The position numbers were made by a program, and so were the translations under genes. From CAYSPO01 sp964432945 (lineage in GTDB: Bacteria; Bacillota; Clostridia; Tissierellales; Peptoniphilaceae), in the NCBI GenBank assembly GCA_964432945.1, contig CAYSPO010000016.1, forward strand, positions 1-26,662: 26,662 bases of DNA. The letters are read 5' to 3'. The notes under the pieces were generated by a model, which was given only the letters and a program-made list of their open reading frames with translations, made no database searches and had not been told where the DNA came from. Of this stretch, positions 8,685 to 16,432 are shown piece by piece; position 1 is the first letter of the stretch, and every line of letters starts with the position of its first letter.

Positions 8685-8746
8685 CTACTGATTAGGTATC
8701 ATTTATCAGGGTAGATATATATCATAAGGAAAGCTAATGATATGTA
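8685..8746 (+). promoter_or_regulatory. Structured leader upstream of trxB
   Basis: Two potential hairpins fill the leader. In the first, CTACTGAT (8685-8692) pairs with ATCA-gg-GTAG (8705-8714). In the second, a 10-bp stem with one G-U pair (8716-8725 with 8737-8746) ends just before the trxB Shine-Dalgarno GGAGG at about 8750. The arrangement could affect trxB translation. It matches no riboswitch class I recognise; in particular I do not see a glycine riboswitch core. Confidence 0.4.
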
Positions 8747-8759
8747 CTGGAGGAAAAGA

Positions 8760-9686
8760 ATGGTATATGATATAATAATTATTGGAGCTGCACCTGCTGG
8801 ATTGACAGCTGCTCTTTATGGAGCTAGGCAAGGAAATTCAGTTTTAGTCATTGAAAAAGATGAACCAGGTGGACAAGCTATCAAAACCAATATAATAGAA
8901 AACTATCCAGGTACAAGTTCGGATAGTTCAGGATCAGAAATAATATCTGCTATGGTCAAACAAGCAAAAGAGTTTGGAGCAGAGATTGTTAAAGATGAAG
9001 TTGTATCTGTAGAATTAAAAGATACAATTAAATTGATTATGGGTAAAGAAAAAGAGTATAAAGCTAAAGCAGTTATAATAGCAACGGGTGCCTTTCCTCG
9101 AAAACTAGGAGTCCCTGGTGAAGAGAAGTTTACTGGCAAGGGAGTGGGTTATTGTGCAACATGTGATGCTCCTTTATTCCAAGACCTAGATGTATATGTT
9201 GTTGGTGGAGGCAACTCAGCTGTTGACGAAGGCCTCTATTTAACTAAGTTTGCCAAAAAAGTAACAATCCTTGTAAGAGATGATAAACTGACATGTGATA
9301 AGGTTACTGCTGATAAGGCAAAAGCCCATGATAAAATAGAAATCTACTATAATAAATCAATTACTGAACTTAGAGGTAAGGGTTTGCTAAATGAAATGAC
9401 AATAGTAGATAATAAAACAGGCGAAGAAACAATTGTTAAGCCTAGAGATGGAGATATGTTATTTGGTGTATTCGTATTTATAGGATACTTGCCTAATACT
9501 GATATCTTCAAAAAACACCTAAATCTTGAATATGGATATATTCCAACTGATGAAGATATGAGAACAGAGCTAGATAAGGTTTATGCAGCTGGTGATGTTA
9601 GAGTTAAGAATTTGAGACAAGTTGTAACGGCTGTATCGGATGGAGCAATAGCAGCTCATTTCGCAGGAAGAGATTTAGATAAATAA
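8760..9686 (+). CDS. trxB: Thioredoxin reductase-like flavoprotein of the grd operon
   Basis: FAD disulfide reductase of 308 aa that should reduce the thioredoxin recycling oxidised glycine reductase. The redox motif is Cys135-Ala-Thr-Cys138, with the same numbering and sequence as in classical TrxB. The FAD motif reads GAAPAG, and the C-terminal YAAGDVRVKNLRQVVTAVSDGAIAA is intact. The second dinucleotide site keeps GGGNSAVDE, but the usual HRRxxxR element that grips the NADPH 2'-phosphate is replaced by VRDDKLT, so only one Arg remains. Reduction by NADH or ferredoxin is therefore possible. ATG 8760 is chosen over ATG 8742 because GGAGG sits between them and DIIIIG follows at once. No trxA gene is adjacent, unlike many grd operons. 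Confidence 0.88.
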   Translation: MVYDIIIIGAAPAGLTAALYGARQGNSVLVIEKDEPGGQAIKTNIIENYPGTSSDSSGSEIISAMVKQAKEFGAEIVKDEVVSVELKDTIKLIMGKEKEYKAKAVIIATGAFPRKLGVPGEEKFTGKGVGYCATCDAPLFQDLDVYVVGGGNSAVDEGLYLTKFAKKVTILVRDDKLTCDKVTADKAKAHDKIEIYYNKSITELRGKGLLNEMTIVDNKTGEETIVKPRDGDMLFGVFVFIGYLPNTDIFKKHLNLEYGYIPTDEDMRTELDKVYAAGDVRVKNLRQVVTAVSDGAIAAHFAGRDLDK

Positions 9687-9690
9687 GTTT

Positions 9691-9714
9691 TTAACGTGGA
9701 ATCGGCCATGTTAA
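9691..9714 (+). other. Hairpin between trxB and grdE
   Basis: TTAACGTGG pairs with CCATGTTAA (one G-U) around a 6-nt loop, followed by an AT-rich stretch without a clean T run. It is a candidate partial terminator or processing site that could set different levels of trxB and grdE. Confidence 0.5.
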
Positions 9715-9750
9715 AATATATAAATTTTATTAACCTCAGGAGGTGACTAT

Positions 9751-11037
9751 ATGCGTCTAGAATTAGGAAGAGTTAACATCACAGATGTTCAATTTGGAGA
9801 GGAAACTAAAGTAGACAATGGTACTCTTTATGTAAATAAAGAAGAAATTATTGCTTTAGTAAAAGAAGACGAACATATCGTTAACGTAGACGTACACTTA
9901 GCAAGACCTGGTGAATCAATAAGAATTACACCAGTTAAAGACGTTGTTGAGCCAAGAGTTAAGGTTGATGGTCCAGGTGGAGTATTCCCAGGAATTATCA
10001 ACGGAGTAGAACAAGTTGGTTCAGGAAGAACTCATGTATTAAGCGGTGCTGCAGTTATGACTGTAGGTAAAATCGTAGGATTCCAAGAAGGAATCATCGA
10101 TATGACTGGCCCAGGAGCAGACTTTACACCATTCTCAAAATTAAACAATGTTGTTTTAGACATTGAAAGAGCAGAAGGAATTAACACTTATGCTAACGAA
10201 GAAGCAGTAAGAATGGCTGGACTTAAAGTTGCAACATATCTTGGAGAAGCTGCAAGAGATATTGAACCAGATGAAGTAGAAGTTTATGAAACTAAACCAT
10301 TCCAAGAGCAATTAGCTGAATATCCAGACCTACCAGTTGTTGGATACGTTCAAATGATTCAAACACAAGGACTTCTTCATGACACTTATGTTTATGGAGT
10401 AGACGGAAAGCAAATTATTCCTACAATTCTTTATCCAACAGAATCTATGGATGGAGCTATAATCTCAGGAAACTGTGTATCTGCATGTGACAAGAATACA
10501 ACTTACCACCAAGTAAATAATCCAGTTGTTAAAGCATTATATGCTAGACATGGAAAAGATATTAACTTTGTTGGTACAATTGTAACTAACGAAAATGTTT
10601 ACCTTGCAGACAAAGAAAGATCTTCTAACATGACAGCTAAATTAGCTGAATTCTTAGGACTTGATGGAGCTATCGTAACTCAGGAAGGATTCGGTAACCC
10701 AGATACAGACCTTATCATGAACTCAAAGAAGATTGCTGCTAAAGGAATCGCTCAAGTTATCGTTACTGACGAATACGCAGGAAGAGACGGCGCTAGCCAG
10801 TCATTAGCAGATGCTGATAAAGCAGCTGATGCAGTTGTAACTGCTGGAAACGCAAACGAAGTAATTGTACTTCCTAAAATGGATAAAGTAATTGGAACAT
10901 TAGATTTCATAGAAACTATTTCAGGTGGATCTGACGAGTCTATGAGAGAAGATGGAACAATAGAGGTAGAAATTCAAGCAATTACTGGTGCTACAAACGA
11001 GCTTGGCTTCAATAAGATGTCAGCTAGAGGATTCTAA
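9751..11037 (+). CDS. grdE: Glycine reductase component B, pyruvoyl precursor subunit
   Basis: 428-aa proprotein of the substrate-specific protein B of glycine reductase. In the family it is cleaved autocatalytically before a Cys to give two chains, the downstream one carrying a pyruvoyl group that forms a Schiff base with glycine. The cleavage region ISGNCVSACDKNTT is intact, with Cys242 at the expected place and a second Cys at 246. The RBS is AGGAGGTGAC. The gene is rich in C-ending codons (GAC, AAC, TTC, ATC) compared with neighbours outside the operon, which fits very high expression. It precedes the grdA pair, as in other glycine reductase operons. Confidence 0.96.
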   Translation: MRLELGRVNITDVQFGEETKVDNGTLYVNKEEIIALVKEDEHIVNVDVHLARPGESIRITPVKDVVEPRVKVDGPGGVFPGIINGVEQVGSGRTHVLSGAAVMTVGKIVGFQEGIIDMTGPGADFTPFSKLNNVVLDIERAEGINTYANEEAVRMAGLKVATYLGEAARDIEPDEVEVYETKPFQEQLAEYPDLPVVGYVQMIQTQGLLHDTYVYGVDGKQIIPTILYPTESMDGAIISGNCVSACDKNTTYHQVNNPVVKALYARHGKDINFVGTIVTNENVYLADKERSSNMTAKLAEFLGLDGAIVTQEGFGNPDTDLIMNSKKIAAKGIAQVIVTDEYAGRDGASQSLADADKAADAVVTAGNANEVIVLPKMDKVIGTLDFIETISGGSDESMREDGTIEVEIQAITGATNELGFNKMSARGF

Positions 11038-11095
11038 TAGAAATCTATTAGATGGTAAAAATATTATTAAATTATCTTGAAAGGAGATGTGCATA

Positions 11096-11569
11096 ATGAC
11101 AATATTTACAGATGCTACAAAAGTTATTGTTATTGGTGATAGAGATGGGATTCCAGGCCCTGCTATTGAAGAATGCATTAAGACAACTCCTGCTGAAGTA
11201 ATCTTTTCAGCTACAGAGTGTTTTGTCTGAACCGCTGCAGGAGCAATGGACCTAGAGAATCAAAAGAGGGTTAAGGAACTTACAGAAAAATATGGCGCAG
11301 AAAACGTAGTAGTTATTCTTGGAGGAGCAGAAGCAGACTCTTCAGGATTAAACGCCGAAACAGTTTCTGGAGGAGACCCAACTTACGCAGGTGCATTAGC
11401 AGGAGTCCAGTTAGGACTTAGAGTTTATCACGCGACAGAACAAGCAGTTAAAGATGAAGTTGACGCAGGTGTATATGATGACCAAATCGGAATGATGGAA
11501 ATGGTATTAGACGTTGACACCATTGCTGAGACTATTTCAGGTATTAGAGATCAATTTACACAATATTAA
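11096..11569 (+). CDS. grdA: Glycine reductase selenoprotein A, copy 1
   Basis: Protein A of glycine reductase (157 aa) accepts the carboxymethyl group from protein B as a selenoether and passes it to protein C. The frame runs from ATG 11096 through an in-frame TGA (11228-11230) to TAA. Residue 45 is therefore selenocysteine in the motif ATECFVUTAAGAMDLEN, with the redox partner Cys42 (CxxU). The region upstream of the TGA encodes the family N-terminus (VIVIGDRDGIPGPAIEEC), so the gene is not broken and translation does not start at the internal ATG 11246. The RBS is AAAGGAGATG. It differs from copy 2 only at residue 157 (Tyr here, Phe there). Confidence 0.96.
11228..11249 (+). promoter_or_regulatory. 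Sec TGA and candidate SECIS hairpin, grdA copy 1
   Basis: The TGA is followed by CCGCTGC (11232-11238), loop AGGA, and GCAATGG (11243-11249): a 7-pair stem with one G-U and one C-A mismatch. The loop holds G residues, but it lies only 8 nt after the TGA, closer than the usual bacterial SECIS spacing. The exact element remains uncertain. Confidence 0.5.
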
Positions 11570-11586
11570 TTAGTAGACGTATATTG

Positions 11587-11617
11587 AGCAAAGCTCATAC
11601 ATAGTATGAGCTTGGCT
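11587..11617 (+). other. Stable hairpin between the grdA copies
   Basis: A perfect 10-bp stem AAGCTCATAC/GTATGAGCTT with an ATA loop is extended by AGC/GCT across one mismatch. No T run follows, so it looks more like an mRNA-stability or processing element than a terminator. Confidence 0.6.
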
Positions 11618-11658
11618 TAAAAATTTATATATTTTATTTGAGAAAGGAGATGTGCATA

Positions 11659-12132
11659 ATGACAATATTTACAGATGCTACAAAAGTTATTGTTATTGGT
11701 GATAGAGATGGGATTCCAGGCCCTGCTATTGAAGAATGCATTAAGACAACTCCTGCTGAAGTAATCTTTTCAGCTACAGAGTGTTTTGTCTGAACCGCTG
11801 CAGGAGCAATGGACCTAGAGAATCAAAAGAGGGTTAAGGAACTTACAGAAAAATATGGCGCAGAAAACGTAGTAGTTATTCTTGGAGGAGCAGAAGCAGA
11901 CTCTTCAGGATTAAACGCCGAAACAGTTTCTGGAGGAGACCCAACTTACGCAGGTGCATTAGCAGGAGTCCAGTTAGGACTTAGAGTTTATCACGCGACA
12001 GAACAAGCAGTTAAAGATGAAGTTGACGCAGGTGTATATGACGACCAAATCGGAATGATGGAAATGGTATTAGACGTTGACACTATTGCAGAAACTATTT
12101 CAGGTATTAGAGATCAATTTACACAATTTTAA
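11659..12132 (+). CDS. grdA: Glycine reductase selenoprotein A, copy 2
   Basis: Second full-length grdA (157 aa) with an in-frame Sec TGA at 11791-11793 (Sec45) and the same CFVUTAAG redox motif. The nucleotide sequence matches copy 1 from the RBS through most of the gene; the differences are four silent changes and one Tyr157Phe change near the 3' end. It lies 26 bases before grdB and has its own RBS. Two copies would raise the dose of the carrier protein, plausibly limiting because selenocysteine insertion is slow; that purpose is inference. Confidence 0.96.
11791..11812 (+). promoter_or_regulatory. Sec TGA and candidate SECIS hairpin, grdA copy 2
   Basis: Identical to the hairpin after the copy 1 TGA: stem 11795-11801 with 11806-11812 and loop AGGA. 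The same caution about its short distance from the TGA applies. Confidence 0.5.
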
Positions 12133-12157
12133 ATAAGGAGAGAGAGAGGAGGCAAGT

Positions 12158-13474
12158 ATGAGTAAATTAAGAGTAGTTCACTATATCAACCAATTCTACG
12201 CTGGTATCGGTGGAGAAGAAATGGCTCATGTATCGCCATCAAAAGTTGATGGGGCTAAAGGTCCTGGTATGGCAATAAATGGTGCCCTAGGTGATAGAGG
12301 AGAAGTAGTAGGTACAGTTATCTGTGGAGACTCCTATTTTGGAGAAAACATGGAAAAAGCTGAAGCTGAAGTACTTGAATTAATTAAATCATATGACCCA
12401 GATCTAGTAATCGCTGGACCAGCTTTCAACGCAGGACGTTATGGTGTTGCAGCAGGTGGCGTTACAGTAGCAGTACAAGAAAAATTAGGTATTCCTGCAA
12501 TCACTGGTATGTACGAAGAAAACCCAGGTGCAGATATGTACAAAAAACAAGTTTATATTGTAAAGACAGCAGACTCTGCCGTAGGTATGAGACAAGCTAT
12601 CCCAGCAATTATAAAACTTGGATTAAAACTTGTTGACGGAGAAGAAATTGGTTCTCCAGAAGAAGAAGGCTACCATGCTAGAGGAATTAGAAAGAATATT
12701 TGGGTAGAAGAAACTGGTGGAGAAAGAGCTGTTAACATGCTTATCAAGAAAATTTCTGGAGAAGAGTTCGAAACTGAATTCCCAATGCCAGTATTTGATA
12801 ATGTTGACCCTAACCCAGCTATCAAAGATCTTTCTAAAGCAACAATCGCTATTGTATCATCAGGTGGACCAGTTCCATTTGGTAACCCAGATCATATTGA
12901 AGCTTCATCAGCATCAAGATATGGTAAATATAGCATTGCTGGAATCGACGATTTAGTTGAAGGCGAATGGCAAACAGCACATGGTGGATATGATGCATCA
13001 TATGCAGACCATGACATGGATAGAGTTATTCCTGTTGACGTTTTAAGACAATATGAAAAAGAAGGAAAAATCGGTAAATTACATGATTACTTCTACTCAA
13101 CTGTTGGAAACGGTACATCAGTAAACAATTCTAAAGCATTTGCTGAAGAATTCTCAAAAGAATTAGTAGCTGACGGTGTAGATGCAGTTATTTTAACTTC
13201 AACCTGAGGTACTTGTACACGTTGCGGTGCAACAATGTATAAAGAAGTTGAAAGAGCTGGTTTACCTGTAGTTCATATATGTACAGTAACACCTATCTCA
13301 TTAACAGTAGGAGCTAACAGAATTGTTCCTGCAGTTGCTATTCCTCATCCGCTAGGAAATCCAAAACTAGATCCAGATGAAGAATATAGATTAAGACAAA
13401 AAATAGTAGACGAAGCTTTAAGAGCTTTAACTACTGAAGTAACTGAACAAACTGTATTTAACTCAGTATTCTAA
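12158..13474 (+). CDS. grdB: Glycine reductase component B, selenoprotein subunit
   Basis: Selenoprotein subunit of protein B (438 aa), which attacks the Schiff-base-activated glycine to form a Se-carboxymethyl intermediate. The frame begins at ATG 12158 (MSKLRVVHYINQFYAGIGGEE) behind GAGGAGGC and continues through TGA 13205-13207. That codon gives Sec350 in the motif ILTSTUGTCTRCG, the UxxC element typical of GrdB, and the frame ends at TAA 13474. The C-terminal 88 residues (HICTVTPISLTVGANRIVP, IPHPLGNP) are conserved family sequence, confirming readthrough. It is followed by a hairpin terminator or attenuator that separates the A/B-component genes from grdC/grdD. Confidence 0.96.
13205..13242 (+). 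promoter_or_regulatory. Sec TGA and SECIS candidate of grdB
   Basis: The lower stem TTGTACA (13213-13219) pairs with TGTATAA (13236-13242, one G-U). A small internal loop (C against AA) follows, then a perfect upper stem GTTGC/GCAAC capped by GGT (13226-13228). The G-rich apical loop begins 18 nt after the TGA, within the range known for bacterial SECIS elements. Confidence 0.75.
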
Positions 13475-13525
13475 ACTAATAGTTTATAAACTGACGAAGA
13501 TATGTTATATTAATATAGGTAATGG

Positions 13526-13556
13526 AAGGGTGATTTGATAATCACCCTTTTATTTA
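13526..13556 (+). terminator. Intrinsic terminator/attenuator between grdB and grdC
   Basis: A perfect 10-bp stem AAGGGTGATT/AATCACCCTT has a TGAT loop and is followed by TTATTT. It lies inside the operon, and I see no clear promoter between it and grdC, so partial readthrough is likely. Confidence 0.8.
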
Positions 13557-13595
13557 GATAAAATATTGAAAATAATTTCGGAGGTGTTTTAGTTA

Positions 13596-15158
13596 ATGGC
13601 AAACGCAGTATTAAAAGGAGCAGGTTACTTTCTAGCTCATACTCCAAGTATGGTATTTAGAAATGGTACAACTGCTACTACTGAAATGATAGTTAACAAA
13701 GATTCAGAATTCTTAAAAGAAGGACCTAAACATTTAAGAACTTACGAACAAGCAGTTAATTATCTTCCTAACCAAGTTTATATTGGAAACATTAGTGCTA
13801 AAGAACTTAAAGAGGTACCAAAACCTTGGTCAGATGATGATAAGTATCTAAAAGATGCATCTAGTGCTGGTAAACGTGGAGATATCATGACTGAAGAAGA
13901 TTTCTATGGTCTAATCAAAATCGTTGACCAATTCGAACTGGTTATGCTTGAAAAAGAATTCACAGCAATGGTTAAAGAATCACTTTCCCAAAATCCTGTT
14001 TATAGAGAAGACCTAGTTGCAAGACTTGGTGAAGGTGATGAATTTAGCAAGCTTGAAGAAGAACTAGAAGATGGTGGAGAACCACTATACGATACTAATG
14101 ACAAGTTAGTTGGTGTTGTTTCAAGAGCACACGACGTAGACGTAAACTTATCAGCTCATGTAATGCTTGAAAACTTAGTTGCTAAGGCTTCAGGACTTGC
14201 ATCAGTTTTAGAACTATTACACAAAAATGATCTTAATCCAGAAGACGTAGATTATTTAATGGAATGTTCTGAAGAAGCTGCTGGAGATATGAACCAAAGA
14301 GGTGGTGGATCATTCTCTAAAGCTATCGCAGAACAAGCTGGTCTTATCAATGCTACTGGATCTGACGTTAGAGGATTCTGTGCTGGACCTGCACATACAT
14401 TAATTTCAGCTGCTTCGTTAGTTAAAGCTGGAACTTTCAAAAATGTAATCATCGTTGGTGGTGGATGTACAGCTAAGCTTGGTATGAACGCTAAAGACCA
14501 TATCAAAAAAGGTCTTCCAATTCTTGAAGACTGTATCGGTGGATTTGCTGCTTATATCGGTGAAGACGATGGCGTTTCTCCAATTTTAAGAAACGACCTT
14601 GTTGGTAAGCATACTGTAGGAACTGGATCAGCTCCACAAAAAGTTACAGGTGCCTTAATGGTAGATGTACTTGAAGAAAATGGACTAAAAATTACTGACA
14701 TAGATAGATACTCAACAGAAATGCAAAACTCTGACATCACAGTTCCAGCAGGAGCAGGAGATGTTCCAGAAGCTAACATGAAAATGATTGGGGCTCTTGG
14801 AGTAATGAAAGGTCATATTGAAAAAGCTGATATGCCAGGATTCATTAAAAACCACGGAGTAGAAGGATTTGCTCCAACTCAAGGTCATATTCCATCAGGT
14901 GTTCCATACCTTGGAGAAGGACATGATGAGTTAATGGATCCAGACAGTGGAGTAAACAGAATTATGATCGTAGGAAAAGGATCACTTTTCTTAGGAAGAA
15001 TGACAAGTTTATTTGATGGTATTTCTATTATTATTGAAAGAAATGATGGAAAAGGATCAGAAGAAAGTGCTGGCGGAGCATCAACTGAAGAAATCAAGAA
15101 ACTAGTTGCTGAATCACTAAGAGATTTTGCTTCAAGCCTTCTTGCAGATGAAGAGTAG
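13596..15158 (+). CDS. grdC: Glycine reductase component C, beta subunit
   Basis: Larger subunit (520 aa) of protein C, which takes the acetyl unit from the Se-carboxymethyl group of GrdA and with GrdD releases acetyl phosphate. The N-terminus (GAGYFLAHTPSMVFRNGTTATTE) is characteristic of GrdC. The centre has a thiolase/FabH-like feel: RGFCAGPAHTLISAASLVKAG with Cys262, then VIIVGGGCTAKLGM. An acidic C-terminal tail follows. The RBS GGAGGT is about 10 bases from ATG 13596. The stop at 15158 is 10 bases before grdD. Codon use is the same C-ending-rich type as in grdE. Confidence 0.95.
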   Translation: MANAVLKGAGYFLAHTPSMVFRNGTTATTEMIVNKDSEFLKEGPKHLRTYEQAVNYLPNQVYIGNISAKELKEVPKPWSDDDKYLKDASSAGKRGDIMTEEDFYGLIKIVDQFELVMLEKEFTAMVKESLSQNPVYREDLVARLGEGDEFSKLEEELEDGGEPLYDTNDKLVGVVSRAHDVDVNLSAHVMLENLVAKASGLASVLELLHKNDLNPEDVDYLMECSEEAAGDMNQRGGGSFSKAIAEQAGLINATGSDVRGFCAGPAHTLISAASLVKAGTFKNVIIVGGGCTAKLGMNAKDHIKKGLPILEDCIGGFAAYIGEDDGVSPILRNDLVGKHTVGTGSAPQKVTGALMVDVLEENGLKITDIDRYSTEMQNSDITVPAGAGDVPEANMKMIGALGVMKGHIEKADMPGFIKNHGVEGFAPTQGHIPSGVPYLGEGHDELMDPDSGVNRIMIVGKGSLFLGRMTSLFDGISIIIERNDGKGSEESAGGASTEEIKKLVAESLRDFASSLLADEE

Positions 15159-15168
15159 GAGTGATAAG

Positions 15169-16332
15169 ATGACTGACATAAAAAAATTAGTTGGTCAGGT
15201 CTTTGAAGAAATCGCTGACGGAATCGAAACAGGTGCTTTCGGTAAAAAAGTTGTAGTAGGTGTTACTACAATTGGTAGCGAACATGGTACTGAAAATGTA
15301 ATTAAAGGTGCCGAATTAGCTCAAAGAAAAGACCCATCAATGGAAGTTGTATTAATAGGGCCAAAAGTTGACTCAGAATTAACACAATACGAAGCAAATT
15401 CTGCAGATGAGGCAGCAGAAGTTATGGAACAGCTTTTAGATTCTGGTGAGATTGATTCATGTGTTACAATGCATTATTCATTCCCAATTGGTGTTTCAAC
15501 AGTTGGTAGAGTAGTTACACCAGCTTATGCTGAAGAAATGTATATTGCTACTACTACAGGAACATCTTCAACTAATAGGATTGAAGGAATGGTTCTTAAT
15601 GGAATCTATGGTATCATTGCTGCAACAGCTGCTGGTATTAAAAATCCTAAAGTTGGTATCCTTAATGTAGACGGAGCTAACCAAGTTGAAAGAGCTTTCA
15701 AAAAGCTTAAAGATAATGGATTAAACTTCGAGTTTGCTGAATCTAACAGAGCAGACGGTGGAGTTTTAATGAGAGGTAACGACGTAATCCAAGGAGTAGC
15801 TGATGTGCTTGTTACTGATTCATTAACAGGAAATATCCTAATGAAAATTTTCGGATCATTCAACACTGGTGGAGGATTCGAAGCTAATGGTTATGGATAT
15901 GGACCTGGAATTGGTGAAGGATACGACAGAACTGTTCTTATTATTTCAAGAGCTTCTGGATACCCTGTAATTGCTAATGCTATTGCTTATGGTGCTGATG
16001 TTGCTAAAGGTAATATCAACAAAGTAAACGCAGAAACATTTGAAGCAGCTAAAAAAGCTGGTTTAGATGCAGTTAGAGAAGGTATTCTAGCTTCTGACAA
16101 AAAAGCTTCTGAACCAAAAGAAGAAGTTAAAATGCCAGAACAAGAAGTAACTGATTATGAAATGCATGGAATTGACATACTTGAATTAGAAGATGCTGTT
16201 CAAGTATTATGGGCTAAAGATATTTACGCTAGCTCAGGTATGGGATGTACAGGACCTGTTATCATGATCAATACAAGTAAATATGAAGCAGCTCACGAAA
16301 TATTATTAGAAGCAGGATATCTTGCTGAATAA
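15169..16332 (+). CDS. grdD: Glycine reductase component C, alpha subunit
   Basis: Smaller subunit of protein C (387 aa), related to the PlsX/phosphotransacetylase fold, that carries the acetyl thioester phosphorolysed to acetyl phosphate. The GMGCTGPVIMI motif near the C-terminus places the candidate acetyl-bearing Cys at residue 360, as expected for GrdD. The glycine-rich FNTGGGFEANGYGYGPGIGEGYDR and the N-terminal VVGVTTIGSEHG are further family blocks. A frame extending upstream to 15127 lies inside grdC; ATG 15169 is preferred because AGGAG at 15157-15161 precedes it. It is the last gene of the operon. Confidence 0.94.
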   Translation: MTDIKKLVGQVFEEIADGIETGAFGKKVVVGVTTIGSEHGTENVIKGAELAQRKDPSMEVVLIGPKVDSELTQYEANSADEAAEVMEQLLDSGEIDSCVTMHYSFPIGVSTVGRVVTPAYAEEMYIATTTGTSSTNRIEGMVLNGIYGIIAATAAGIKNPKVGILNVDGANQVERAFKKLKDNGLNFEFAESNRADGGVLMRGNDVIQGVADVLVTDSLTGNILMKIFGSFNTGGGFEANGYGYGPGIGEGYDRTVLIISRASGYPVIANAIAYGADVAKGNINKVNAETFEAAKKAGLDAVREGILASDKKASEPKEEVKMPEQEVTDYEMHGIDILELEDAVQVLWAKDIYASSGMGCTGPVIMINTSKYEAAHEILLEAGYLAE

Positions 16333-16344
16333 ATAATAAAATTT

Positions 16345-16377
16345 AGAACCAAATTCAAAGAATTTGGTTCTTTTTTT
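16345..16377 (+). terminator. Terminator of the grd operon
   Basis: A perfect 12-bp stem AGAACCAAATTC/GAATTTGGTTCT with an AAA loop is followed by a seven-T tract. Confidence 0.95.
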
Positions 16378-16382
16378 CTTTG

Positions 16383-16411
16383 TTGATAATGGGGATTGCT
16401 TGTTATATAAT
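16383..16411 (+). promoter_or_regulatory. Promoter of the lipoprotein gene
   Basis: TTGATA (16383-16388), a 17-bp spacer and TATAAT (16406-16411) begin directly after the grd terminator, giving a very short leader before ATG 16433. Confidence 0.75.
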
Positions 16412-16432
16412 TAGAGCTAAGGAAGTGAATAT

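Larger units (their letters stand above)
11079..12131 (+). repeat. Tandem duplication carrying both grdA copies
   Basis: About 490 bp starting at 11079 recurs from 11642 with a 563-bp offset, including the ribosome binding site. I count only five base differences within the coding part, all in its last quarter. The intervening spacer (11570-11641) is not duplicated. Confidence 0.92.

Noticed and set aside
8606..8759. Glycine riboswitch upstream of trxB-grd
   Set aside because: The leader is only about 100 nt and I do not see the conserved tandem aptamer cores.
11228..11230. TGA in grdA as a nonsense mutation
   Set aside because: It lies exactly at the family Sec site (CFVU), both copies share it, and family sequence continues on both sides.
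11079..12131. Insertion sequence or CRISPR-like repeat
   Set aside because: The repeat is two gene copies only; there is no transposase, no terminal inverted repeats and no spacer periodicity.
12717..12956. 79-aa frame inside grdB
   Set aside because: It overlaps a confidently assigned gene in another frame and shows no family features.
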